Origin: Gammaproteobacteria bacterium
Lineage (GTDB): Bacteria; Pseudomonadota; Gammaproteobacteria; Steroidobacterales; Steroidobacteraceae
Direction: 5' to 3'
Length of the DNA: 34,671 bases
Assembly (NCBI GenBank): GCA_025357835.1
Contig: JANYLM010000098.1
Coordinates: 1-34,671, forward strand
Shown: positions 7,841 to 16,099 of the stretch, in pieces
Layout of the letters: each line of letters begins with the position of its first letter
Numbering within the stretch: position 1 is the stretch's first letter
The notes under the pieces: generated by a model
Seen by the model: the letters and a program-made list of their open reading frames with translations, nothing else
What the model was told of the DNA's origin: nothing
Database searches by the model: none
Translations under genes and position numbers: made by a program

Positions 7841-10687
7841 ATGCAACATATCCGAATACGGGGTGCCCGGACCCACAACCTGAAGAATATCGATCTCGAC
7901 TTGCCGCGTGATCGACTGATCGTATTGACCGGCCTTTCGGGTTCCGGCAAGTCCTCACTTGCCTTCGACACCATTTATGCCGAGGGTCAGAGGCGCTATG
8001 TCGAATCCCTATCGACCTACGCCCGGCAGTTCCTGTCGATGATGGAGAAGCCGGACATCGACACCATCGAAGGCTTGTCGCCCGCGATCTCGATCGAGCA
8101 GAAATCCACCTCGCACAATCCGCGCTCTACGGTGGGCACGGTCACGGAAATTTACGATTACCTGCGTCTATTGTATGCACGCGCCGGCACGCCGCGCTGC
8201 CCGGATCACCACATCGATCTCGCCGCTCAAACCGTGAGCCAAATGGTGGACGCGGTGCTGCAGCATCCGCAAGGGACCGCCATGATGCTGCTTGCGCCGG
8301 CGGTTGCCGAGCGCAAGGGCGAACATGCCGAACTCATCGAAGAACTGCAGGCGGGCGGCTTCGTGCGCGCGCGCATCGACGGCAAAGTGGTGGAATTGGA
8401 TCAGGCCCCCAAACTCGATGTGCGCCGCAAGCACACCGTCGAGGCCATCGTAGATCGCTTCAAAGTGCGTGCCGATTTGGGCCAGCGCCTCGCTGAGTCC
8501 TTTGAAACCGCTTTGCGTCTGGGCCAGGGCGTGGCGCGTATCGCCTACATGGATGAGCCGCAGCGCACCGAACTCGTGTTCTCGGACAAATTCGCTTGCC
8601 CGATTTGTAATTATTCTCTGAGCGAACTCGAACCGCGTTTATTCTCGTTCAATAGCCCGAGCGGTGCATGCCCGGCGTGCGATGGCCTCGGCACCCAGGA
8701 CTTCTTCGACCCGGAGAAAATCGTTGCGAATCCGCATTTATCGCTGGCGGGCGGCGCGGTGCGCGGCTGGGATCGGCGCAACGCCTACTATTTTCAGCTG
8801 ATTCAATCCTTGGCGCGGCATACCAAATTCGACATCGAGGCGCCTTTCGACAGCCTGCCGCAAAAGATCAAGGACCTAGTGTTGTTCGGCAGCAACGATG
8901 AGCAGATCGAGTTCAAGTACCTCGACGGCAAAGGCGGCACGATCAAGCGTCAACATACCTTTGAAGGCATTGTCAGAAATCTGGAGCGGCGCTACAAAGA
9001 AACCGAATCCGCGACGGTGCGCGAGGAGCTGGCGAAGTATCGCTCCTCGCGGCCCTGTCCCGAGTGCCATGGAACCCGGCTCAATCGGGCCGCGAGAAAT
9101 GTCTTCGTCGACGGCAAGAGTGTCCCTGAAGTGTCCGCGCTGTCGGTACAGCGCGCGCTGCAGTTCTTCGGCAAGCTCAAGCTGCTGGGCTGGCGCGGCG
9201 AAATCGCCGTTAAGATCGTCAAAGAAATCGGCGACCGGCTGGGGTTTCTCGGCAACGTCGGCCTCGGTTATCTCACCCTGAATCGCAGCGCCGATACCTT
9301 GTCCGGCGGCGAAGCGCAGCGCATCCGGCTGGCGAGCCAAATCGGCTCAGGGTTGGTCGGCGCCATGTACATTCTCGATGAGCCGTCGATCGGCCTGCAC
9401 CAACGCGACAACCAGCGCCTGCTGGACACACTGGTCAATCTGCGCGATCTTGGCAACACCGTCATCGTGGTCGAACACGATGAGGACGCCATCCGCCAAG
9501 CCGATCACGTCGTGGACTTGGGCCCCGGCGCAGGCGTGCATGGCGGCCGCATTGTGGCCCAGGGCACGGCCGCCGAAGTCGCCGCGCACCCTGATTCGAT
9601 CACCGGACAGTACTTGAGCGGCCGACGCCGCATCGAAATTCCGAGCAAGCGGCGCGTACCGGATGCCAAACGCATACTGCGGGTGCATGGCGCCACGGCA
9701 AATAATTTGAAAAGCGTGACGGCGGAATTCCCCCTGGGGCTGCTCACCTGCGTCACGGGGGTTTCGGGTTCCGGTAAGTCGACCCTGGTCAACGACACCT
9801 TATTTCGGGCGGTCGCGACACAGCTGAACCATGCCGCTGCCGGAACCGCACACTTCGATCGCATCGAAGGCCTGGAATATATCGACCGCGTGATCGAGAT
9901 CGACCAAAGCCCCATCGGCCGCACACCGCGCTCCAACCCGGCCACCTATACCGGCCTGTTCGCGCCGATTCGAGAGATCTTTGCCGCCGTACCCGAATCG
10001 CGGGCGCGAGGTTACGAGCCAGGACGATTCAGCTTCAACGTCAAAGGCGGTCGTTGCGAGGCTTGTCAGGGCGACGGCGTAATCAAGGTCGAAATGCATT
10101 TTCTCGCCGACGTTTACGTGCCCTGCGATGTCTGCAAGGGCAAGCGTTATAACCGCGAAACCCTGGAAATCCGTTTCAAAGGCAAGAACATCCAGGAGAT
10201 TCTCGATCTCACGGTCGAGGACGCGCTGCCGTTCTTTTCCGCCGTGCCCACGGTGCAGCCGAAACTGCAAACCCTGCTCGATGTGGGACTGTCCTACGTT
10301 CGCCTGGGACAGAGCGCCACCACCCTCTCGGGCGGCGAGGCGCAGCGCGTCAAGTTGGCCAAGGAGTTGTCGAAGCGGGCCACGGGACGCACCCTGTACA
10401 TTCTCGATGAGCCGACTACCGGGCTGCATTTCGCCGACATCGCACAGTTGCTCGCCGTGTTGCAGCGCCTACGCGACGAAGGCAACACGGTCATCGTGAT
10501 CGAACACAATCTCGACGTGATCAAGACAGCCGACTGGGTGGTGGATTTAGGACCTGAAGGCGGCGATGGCGGCGGCAGGATCATCGCCGTCGGGACGCCG
10601 GAGCAAATCGCGGCGAACAAGGCTTCATACACCGGACACTATTTACGCTCAACGTTGTCGCAGCCTGCCGTGCGTAAACGCGCATGA
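7841..10687 (+). CDS. uvrA: Excinuclease ABC subunit A
   Basis: 948 residues from the ATG at 7841, the usual UvrA length. UvrA is the damage-recognition ATPase of nucleotide excision repair; its dimer loads UvrB. First Walker A is GLSGSGKSS (residues 31-39). A zinc module CPIC...CPAC lies around 253-280, ABC signature [11 protein letters not shown] near 487, second Walker [10 protein letters not shown] near 640, second zinc module CEAC...CDVC near 739-765, and second signature [11 protein letters not shown] near 829. The frame is open upstream to 7658, but [17 protein letters not shown] is the conserved N terminus. No Shine-Dalgarno precedes this ATG. Its stop overlaps the next gene by 4 bases. 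Confidence 0.97.
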   Translation: MQHIRIRGARTHNLKNIDLDLPRDRLIVLTGLSGSGKSSLAFDTIYAEGQRRYVESLSTYARQFLSMMEKPDIDTIEGLSPAISIEQKSTSHNPRSTVGTVTEIYDYLRLLYARAGTPRCPDHHIDLAAQTVSQMVDAVLQHPQGTAMMLLAPAVAERKGEHAELIEELQAGGFVRARIDGKVVELDQAPKLDVRRKHTVEAIVDRFKVRADLGQRLAESFETALRLGQGVARIAYMDEPQRTELVFSDKFACPICNYSLSELEPRLFSFNSPSGACPACDGLGTQDFFDPEKIVANPHLSLAGGAVRGWDRRNAYYFQLIQSLARHTKFDIEAPFDSLPQKIKDLVLFGSNDEQIEFKYLDGKGGTIKRQHTFEGIVRNLERRYKETESATVREELAKYRSSRPCPECHGTRLNRAARNVFVDGKSVPEVSALSVQRALQFFGKLKLLGWRGEIAVKIVKEIGDRLGFLGNVGLGYLTLNRSADTLSGGEAQRIRLASQIGSGLVGAMYILDEPSIGLHQRDNQRLLDTLVNLRDLGNTVIVVEHDEDAIRQADHVVDLGPGAGVHGGRIVAQGTAAEVAAHPDSITGQYLSGRRRIEIPSKRRVPDAKRILRVHGATANNLKSVTAEFPLGLLTCVTGVSGSGKSTLVNDTLFRAVATQLNHAAAGTAHFDRIEGLEYIDRVIEIDQSPIGRTPRSNPATYTGLFAPIREIFAAVPESRARGYEPGRFSFNVKGGRCEACQGDGVIKVEMHFLADVYVPCDVCKGKRYNRETLEIRFKGKNIQEILDLTVEDALPFFSAVPTVQPKLQTLLDVGLSYVRLGQSATTLSGGEAQRVKLAKELSKRATGRTLYILDEPTTGLHFADIAQLLAVLQRLRDEGNTVIVIEHNLDVIKTADWVVDLGPEGGDGGGRIIAVGTPEQIAANKASYTGHYLRSTLSQPAVRKRA

Positions 10688-11349
10688 GCGCGCAGCGGCG
10701 CCACTGGATTACGGCGCCGCGGTTCATGCCCTTTTTTGGCTTCCTGATCGGCGCCGTGGGCGGCGGCGTCTACTGGCTGGGGACGCAAATCTGGCCAACC
10801 AGCATAGCCGTTGTCTTGTCGATGCTCGCCACTACACTGCTATCGGCGCGCACCAGGACGCGTGCGGGCTCGGGGACTCGCGGGGACTCGGCTACGCACA
10901 GCGGTGCGGCGGCGCCCGCGGCAGACTTTGGGTTGGTGGGGTTGGTTTTTACGGTGCTGGTGAAGTACAACGCGCTGATGGCACTGTCGGCCGCCAACTT
11001 GCCCTTCGCACTGCCTGCAAACCTTGCGCTAGGCCTGATCATGATCGCCGGACACGCGTCCAGCCGCGCACTCGGGGTTTCGGTTCTCAGCGCGCCCACC
11101 GACGTTGATTCGCAAGCCATTTCTCCCAGCGATCTTGGCATCGCATTGGCGATGGGATTTGCGCCCGCGGCACTGCTCGGCATACCCGGTCTCATTGGAT
11201 TGGCCGGGGCCATAGTAGGGCGCATCGCTTTTGTCGCTTATCGCAGGCGCAGCCGCCCGTCCCACAGCGCCGTAGAACTGGACGGCACCGTGCAACTGAC
11301 CGAAGTGTGCTTTTACATGAGTGCGCTCGCCGCCTGGGCTTACATTTGA
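10684..11349 (+). CDS. Integral membrane protein, CobS-like (cobalamin synthase fold), probably lacking the active site
   Basis: A 221-residue hydrophobic protein with about five or six predicted membrane segments (near residues 15-35, 40-53, 83-105, 110-127, 148-178, 205-221). Short stretches resemble adenosylcobinamide-GDP ribazoletransferase: an N-terminal [17 protein letters not shown] segment, a [21 protein letters not shown] segment, and a C-terminal [21 protein letters not shown] segment. The acidic HLDGLADT-type motif of real CobS is absent; that region is a Thr/Arg/Gly-rich linker (about 50-75). Its ATGA overlap with uvrA suggests co-translation. Function unknown. The CobS relationship is a pattern-level judgement and could be wrong. 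Confidence 0.55.
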   Translation: MSAQRRHWITAPRFMPFFGFLIGAVGGGVYWLGTQIWPTSIAVVLSMLATTLLSARTRTRAGSGTRGDSATHSGAAAPAADFGLVGLVFTVLVKYNALMALSAANLPFALPANLALGLIMIAGHASSRALGVSVLSAPTDVDSQAISPSDLGIALAMGFAPAALLGIPGLIGLAGAIVGRIAFVAYRRRSRPSHSAVELDGTVQLTEVCFYMSALAAWAYI

Positions 11350-11407
11350 GCAGCGCCATCCTTGCGGACTTCCGACAGCGAACAATATCCAGGGTGAGGT
11401 TCACAGC

Positions 11408-12745
11408 ATGCTCCTACGAGTTGCGAGCGCTTCGGCGCGAAATCTTAGCGGCGAACAGGCAGCGAACTTGGTCCGCTCCGGCATGTGGCTGGACTACGGG
11501 GTGTCGCTGTGCCAGCCGGACGTCTTTGACAAGGCACTCGCGGCACGCAGCGGGGAACTCGAGAATGTGAAAATCCGCTCCTGCCTCTCGATGAAGCCGC
11601 GGGCGGTGCTGGAGGTCGATCCCGACGGCAAGTGCTTCCACTGGTTCAGCTGGCATTTCTCCGGCTATGACCGGAAAAAGCACGATGCCGGCCGCTGCAA
11701 CTACCTGCCGCTCAACCTCGGTGAGGTGCCGGACTATTACCGCCGCTTTCTTGAGCCGGTCGACATGGTCGTGCTGAAAACCTGTCCGATGGACGAGAAC
11801 GGCTATTTCAATTTCAGCGCCGCCAATCTCTGGCACCGAGCGGTGATCGAAAGCGCCAAGATCGTGGCCGTAGAAGTGACCGGGGGCCTGCCCTATGTAT
11901 ATGGGGAACAAAATGGCGTTCATATCAGCGAGGTCGATTTCATTATCGAAGGCGACCACCAGCCGGCCGTGGAGCTGCCGAACCCGCAGGCGAGCGAAAT
12001 CGACCGTGCAGTCGCGCGCCACATCGCCGGCGAGATCGAGGACCGCTCCTGCCTACAGGTGGGCATCGGCGGAATGCCGAACGCGGTCTGTACCCTGCTG
12101 CTGGAGTGCGGCGTCCGCAACCTGGGCGTGCATACCGAAATGCTGACCGACGGGATCGCGGAGCTTTACAAGGCGGGCCGCATCACAGGCTCCGGAAAGA
12201 CTTTGGACCCGGGCAAAATCGTCTACACCTTTGCGCTTGGCTCCAGAGATCTTTACGCCGCGACGCATCGCAATCCAGACTTGATTTGCTACCCGGTCGA
12301 CTACACCAACTCGCCCCACATCATCATGCGCAATGAACGCGTGATTTCGATTAACAACACGACTCAGATTGACCTGCAGGGCCAGGCCGCCTCCGAATCC
12401 GATGGCCACCGTCACATCAGCGGCACCGGTGGGCAGTTGCAGTTCGTGCGCGGCGCCTATGCATCGAAGGGCGGCAAGTCCTTCATTTGTCTGGCCTCAA
12501 CTTACGAAAAGCACGGCGCGCGCCGGAGCCGGATCGTCCTCAACCTCACCCCCGGCAACATCGTCACCACGCCGCGCGCCGACGTAATGTATGTGGTAAC
12601 CGAATACGGCAAGGTCAACCTTAAGGGGAAATCGGTGGCCGAGCGCGCCCGCGCCATTATTTCCATTGCGCACCCCGATTTCCGCACGGAGCTAGAGCGC
12701 CAAGCCTATGAACACCGCCTGATTCCGCACGGTGTTTCGTTTTGA
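11408..12745 (+). CDS. Acetyl-CoA hydrolase/transferase family protein (butyryl- or 4-hydroxybutyrate-CoA:acetate CoA-transferase type)
   Basis: 445 residues from the ATG at 11408, preceded by AGGGTGAGGT (11391-11400). VGIGGMPNAV (about 218-227) is the glycine-rich oxyanion loop. Glu244 in GVHTEMLTDG matches the catalytic glutamate that forms the glutamyl-CoA thioester in family I CoA-transferases. It exchanges CoA between an acyl-CoA and acetate or another acid in the cytoplasm. An in-frame start at 11321 would overlap the upstream gene and is less likely. It lies 58 bases after the membrane protein gene and may share its transcript. The exact acyl substrate is not known. Confidence 0.9.
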   Translation: MLLRVASASARNLSGEQAANLVRSGMWLDYGVSLCQPDVFDKALAARSGELENVKIRSCLSMKPRAVLEVDPDGKCFHWFSWHFSGYDRKKHDAGRCNYLPLNLGEVPDYYRRFLEPVDMVVLKTCPMDENGYFNFSAANLWHRAVIESAKIVAVEVTGGLPYVYGEQNGVHISEVDFIIEGDHQPAVELPNPQASEIDRAVARHIAGEIEDRSCLQVGIGGMPNAVCTLLLECGVRNLGVHTEMLTDGIAELYKAGRITGSGKTLDPGKIVYTFALGSRDLYAATHRNPDLICYPVDYTNSPHIIMRNERVISINNTTQIDLQGQAASESDGHRHISGTGGQLQFVRGAYASKGGKSFICLASTYEKHGARRSRIVLNLTPGNIVTTPRADVMYVVTEYGKVNLKGKSVAERARAIISIAHPDFRTELERQAYEHRLIPHGVSF

Positions 12746-12798
12746 GCTGCTTGCCGTGCGTGTTCAGTCCAAGGGCATTGTGAAATCAAGCAGCACGG
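12746..12798. repeat. Inverted repeat with two alternative pairings after the CoA-transferase gene
   Basis: GCTGCTTG (12746-12753, directly after the stop codon) pairs with CAAGCAGC (12787-12794). The adjoining CCGTGC (12754-12759) can instead pair with GCACGG (12793-12798). The stems share bases, so they are mutually exclusive. There is no T-tract, so this is not a standard intrinsic terminator. A TATAAT box at 12810-12815 follows, without a good -35. Confidence 0.35.
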
Positions 12799-12882
12799 TG
12801 GGCTTCGTCTATAATGATTTACTGCCAGTCCGGCGTGGTTCGGTCGGCCTAGGCGTTACAACTCGTCAATGCGGAATTGGCC

Positions 12883-13542
12883 TTGCAGCAAATACTCGTC
12901 TATTCCGACTCGCTCTCCTGGGGCATCATCCCGACCACGCGCCGACGTCTGCCGTTCGATGCGCGATGGCCGGGTGTGATGGAGATTGCACTGGCGGAAC
13001 AACATCATTCGGTGCGAATCATCGAAGACTGCTTGAACGGGCGGCGCACCGTTTGGGAGGACCCGTTCAAAGAGGGACGCAACGGTCTCGTGGGGTTGGC
13101 ACAGCGCATTGAAATCAATTCGCCTCTGGCCTTAGTCATGCTGATGCTCGGCACCAACGATTTTCAATCCATGCATCCGCATACGGCCTGGCATGCCGCG
13201 CAAGGCATCGCCGCGCTCGTGACCGCCATTCGCCAGGCACCCATCGAACCGGGCATGCCCCTGCCGCGGATCTTGGTGATCGCACCGCCGCCCATCCTGG
13301 TCCCGCGCGGGCCGCTAGCAGCCAAGTTCACGGGCGCGGCCGAGAAGGCCGCAGGGCTGGCCGACGCCTATGGCAGCATAGCCGCCGAACTGGGTTGCCA
13401 TTTCTTCGATTCTGGCAGTGTGATCCGCACAAGTGCCATCGACGGAATTCATCTGGATGCCGATCAACACCAGTCCTTGGGAAGAGCGCTTGCGAGTTTC
13501 GTCGCTGCCTTACCGCAAGTACTGTCACCGGCGATGCCATGA
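12883..13542 (+). CDS. SGNH/GDSL-type hydrolase (arylesterase-like)
   Basis: About 219 residues. Block I reads YSDSLSWG (Ser instead of the usual Gly before DS), block III LMLGTNDF, and block V DGIHLDADQH supplies the Asp and His of the Ser-His-Asp triad. The enzyme should hydrolyse esters of unknown structure. No ATG is available: in-frame TTG codons lie at 12877 and 12883 after a stop at 12850. I prefer 12883 because GGA at 12873-12875 is then 7 bases upstream. The stop overlaps pyrD by ATGA, so this is the first gene of a coupled three-gene operon. No signal peptide is seen. Confidence 0.85.
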   Translation: MQQILVYSDSLSWGIIPTTRRRLPFDARWPGVMEIALAEQHHSVRIIEDCLNGRRTVWEDPFKEGRNGLVGLAQRIEINSPLALVMLMLGTNDFQSMHPHTAWHAAQGIAALVTAIRQAPIEPGMPLPRILVIAPPPILVPRGPLAAKFTGAAEKAAGLADAYGSIAAELGCHFFDSGSVIRTSAIDGIHLDADQHQSLGRALASFVAALPQVLSPAMP

Positions 13543-14561
13543 AGCGCCGCGCCGCATCGCTGCTTGCGCGCGCCTCGCTGCCCATTCTCACGCGCGTGGA
13601 CCCGGAACTGGCACACGATATCGGCCTGGCCGGATTACGCTGGCTGCGGCGTCTATTACCCGTGCAAAGCTATCCCGTCGAGTTATCCGTGCGCTGCTTC
13701 GGGCTGAGCTTCGCGCATTCGCTCGGTCTTGCGGCAGGCTTCGACAAGAACGGTGATTGCTTGGATGCGCTGGGTGCACTGGGCTTCAGTCACGTGGAAT
13801 TAGGGACCGTGACGCCGCGTCCGCAACCCGGCAATCCCAGGCCGCGCATGTTCAGAATCCCCGAGGCCGGCGCACTCATCAATCGCATGGGTTTCAACAA
13901 CAAGGGTGTGGATCACCTGGTTGCGCAAGTTTCGCGCAGCCGCTACCGTGGGATTCGCGGCATCAGCATCGGCAAGAACTTCGATACTCCGCTCGAGAAT
14001 GCTCAGGATGACTACGTAACCTGTCTTCGCAAGGTGTACACCATCGCGGACTACATCGCCGTGAACATCTCCTCGCCCAACACGGCCCGCCTGCGCGAGC
14101 TACAGGCCCGTGAGGGCTTGGATAGAATCCTCGGCGCGCTGCTCGAAGAACGCCGCGTGCTGCAGGAGCGACATGGGAAACGTTTGCCGCTGCTGGTCAA
14201 GGTCGCCCCCGATCTGACTCCTGAGCAGATTTCCGCGTTGGCGCGGGATTTGCGCGCTCTCGAGGTCGATGGGGTAATCGCCACCAATACGTCGATCAGC
14301 CGCGAAGGCCTGGTCAACGCGCCGGCCGAGGCGGGCGGCTTGAGCGGAGCGCCGCTGCATGCTCTGTCGGTGGCCGTGATCTCCCAACTGCGGACGGAAC
14401 TGGGTACAGGCTTCCCCATCGTCGGCGTTGGCGGTATCGTAAGCGCCGAGCATGCCCGGGCCACGCTGCACGCAGGCGCAAACCTCATACAGGTCTATAC
14501 GAGCTTTGCATACCGAGGACCCGTGCTACTGGAAGAAATCATCGATGCGTTATCCCCATGA
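13539..14561 (+). CDS. pyrD: Dihydroorotate dehydrogenase (quinone), class 2
   Basis: 340 residues. It oxidises dihydroorotate to orotate with FMN and reduces membrane quinone, the fourth step of pyrimidine synthesis. The N-terminal helical region (about 1-40) is the membrane-associating part typical of class 2. Motifs include GLAAGFDKNGD (63-73), INRMGFNN (114-121), and NISSPNT (176-182), in which Ser179 is the class 2 catalytic base. VGVGGI and QVYTSFAYRGP near the end bind FMN phosphate. The ATG at 13539 overlaps the previous stop by 4 bases, and its own stop overlaps the next ATG by 4 bases. Confidence 0.96.
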   Translation: MKRRAASLLARASLPILTRVDPELAHDIGLAGLRWLRRLLPVQSYPVELSVRCFGLSFAHSLGLAAGFDKNGDCLDALGALGFSHVELGTVTPRPQPGNPRPRMFRIPEAGALINRMGFNNKGVDHLVAQVSRSRYRGIRGISIGKNFDTPLENAQDDYVTCLRKVYTIADYIAVNISSPNTARLRELQAREGLDRILGALLEERRVLQERHGKRLPLLVKVAPDLTPEQISALARDLRALEVDGVIATNTSISREGLVNAPAEAGGLSGAPLHALSVAVISQLRTELGTGFPIVGVGGIVSAEHARATLHAGANLIQVYTSFAYRGPVLLEEIIDALSP

Positions 14562-15361
14562 TTGACGCTGCGTCCGTCGAACGATTTCAGCGCGACGGCG
14601 CCGTTTGTATCCGGCAGTTATTTCAGCCGGAGGAAATGACGGTGCTGCGCGCCGGCATCGATGCGAACCTCGCCCATTTGAGTCCGCGCGCCAAGGTGGC
14701 GAGCGGCGCGGATGATCCCGGCCACTTCGTCGAGGATTTCTGCAATTGGCAGGACAATGCCGACTACCGACGTTTCGTCTTCAATTCGGCATTGGCGGAA
14801 ACTGCGGGCCGGCTGATGCGCAGCGCCACCGCTCGGCTGTACCACGATCACATGCTGACGAAGGAACCCGGCACTCGGCAAGCCACACCTTGGCATCAGG
14901 ATCAGCCGTACTACAACATCGAGGGGCGGCAGAACGCCAGCTTTTGGATTCCGGTTGATCCCGTGAATCGCGAATCCACATTGGAGTTCGTGGCCGGGTC
15001 CCACCTCGGGCCCTGGCTGATGCCCCGTTCCTTCATGGACGCACAGGCCAAGTGGTTTCCCGAGGGCACGCTGGCTGATCTGCCGAATATCGAGGCCGCT
15101 CGCGAGGCCTTCCCCATTCTCGGCTGGGAGCTGCAGCCGGGCGACGCCGTGTGCTTTCACATGCTTACGCTGCACGCGTCGCGAGGCGTTACGGGCACGC
15201 ATCGGCGCCGCGTATTTTCCGTGCGGTTTCTCGGCGATGACATCACGCACGCGCCGCGGCGCTGGCGCACTTCGCCGGAATTTCCCGGCTTGGTCGATGA
15301 ACTCCCCGCCGGAGCACCCATGAATCACCCGTTGTTCCCGGAGCTTTGGCGGGCGCCATGA
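14558..15361 (+). CDS. Phytanoyl-CoA dioxygenase (PhyH) family Fe(II)/2-oxoglutarate enzyme
   Basis: 267 residues. Iron ligands are visible as His113 and Asp115 (WHQDQPYYN) and His206 (LHASRG), with a downstream Arg (RRRVFSVRF) suited to bind 2-oxoglutarate. The family hydroxylates small molecules or acyl-CoAs using O2 and 2-oxoglutarate. It is translationally coupled to pyrD by an ATGA overlap and is the last gene of the SGNH-pyrD-phyH operon. There is no obvious metabolic link to pyrimidine synthesis, and the substrate is unknown. No signal peptide. Confidence 0.9.
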   Translation: MIDAASVERFQRDGAVCIRQLFQPEEMTVLRAGIDANLAHLSPRAKVASGADDPGHFVEDFCNWQDNADYRRFVFNSALAETAGRLMRSATARLYHDHMLTKEPGTRQATPWHQDQPYYNIEGRQNASFWIPVDPVNRESTLEFVAGSHLGPWLMPRSFMDAQAKWFPEGTLADLPNIEAAREAFPILGWELQPGDAVCFHMLTLHASRGVTGTHRRRVFSVRFLGDDITHAPRRWRTSPEFPGLVDELPAGAPMNHPLFPELWRAP

Positions 15362-15427
15362 CGCGCAAATGGCTGCACCCCCTATCCGCCGGTCGCCCGC
15401 GCATACTCGAATAGCCGCCCGCGATCC

Positions 15428-15865
15428 TTACTTACGCAAAACCGCCGTGAGCGTGATCTCCGGAACACTGGCCAAGGCCTTCGACAGGGGACAGTCCTGT
15501 TTCGCGCCGGCGGCCAGCTTCTGGAACGTCGCCTCATCGATCCCCGGCACATTCGCCTCCAGCCGCAAGCCGATGCGATCGATCAAGAACCCGCCGTCTT
15601 TCATCACCAATCGCACAGCGGCCTGTGTGTCTATGGCCGCAGTGGCAAACCCCGCCCTATCGCAGGCAAACGAGAACGCCATGGTGAAACAGGCGGCATG
15701 TGCTGCCGCCAGTAGCTCTTCGGGATTCGTGCCGCGACGGTCGTCCTCGAAGCGGCTGGCAAAACCATAGGGATAGGATTTTAAGGCATCGGTTTGGGTG
15801 CTGATACTACCGATGCCCTTCTTGCCCTGGCCCTCCCAATGAACGCTTGCGATCTTGTCAGTCAT
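15428..15865 (-). CDS. osmC: OsmC/Ohr family peroxiredoxin (OsmC type)
   Basis: 145 residues. The peroxidatic Cys59 (HAACFTMAF) and resolving Cys125 (QDCPLSKAL) fall at the spacing of E. coli OsmC; Cys68 is extra. The enzyme reduces organic hydroperoxides in the cytoplasm, using dihydrolipoyl or thiol donors. GGAG at 15874-15871 lies 5 bases before the ATG, so it has its own ribosome site. It follows the pirin remnant and M20 peptidase on the same strand and converges on the PhyH gene. Confidence 0.93.
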   Translation of the reverse strand: MTDKIASVHWEGQGKKGIGSISTQTDALKSYPYGFASRFEDDRRGTNPEELLAAAHAACFTMAFSFACDRAGFATAAIDTQAAVRLVMKDGGFLIDRIGLRLEANVPGIDEATFQKLAAGAKQDCPLSKALASVPEITLTAVLRK

Positions 15866-15880
15866 GTAGGCTCCGTGAAT

Positions 15881-16099
15881 TTAGTAATGGGGCAGGAATG
15901 AATTCTGTTTCCCCGACAGTGATTTCGCCCTGTACGACGTACACCCCACGCTCGTCGTAGTCGGCTGGCACTGTCCTCTTGCTCGTCGGGCAGCGCCACC
16001 CAGCTCTACCATCTGCCGCTCTCCGGCAGGCAGCACGCGTCGTACCACCAAGCCGCCGAGATCGCGTTCGCGCGAATCAATCACTTGTAGGATCGTCAT
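15881..16099 (-). pseudogene. Pirin pseudogene: three non-adjacent fragments in three frames
   Basis: The open frame encodes 72 residues, but only the first 31 (MTILQVIDSRERDLGG then VVRRVLPAGERQMV) look like a protein: the N terminus of pirin. The next stretch, shifted by one frame, reads SWVALPDEQEDSA, a mid-protein pirin motif. The last stretch, in the third frame, reads DYDERGVYVVQGEITVGE, matching the later cupin part. Intact bacterial pirins are roughly 230-300 residues, so two internal blocks and the C terminus are missing. Its ATG overlaps the M20 peptidase stop (ATGA), so the intact gene was probably coupled to that enzyme. Pirins are cupin proteins, some with quercetinase activity. 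Confidence 0.8.
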
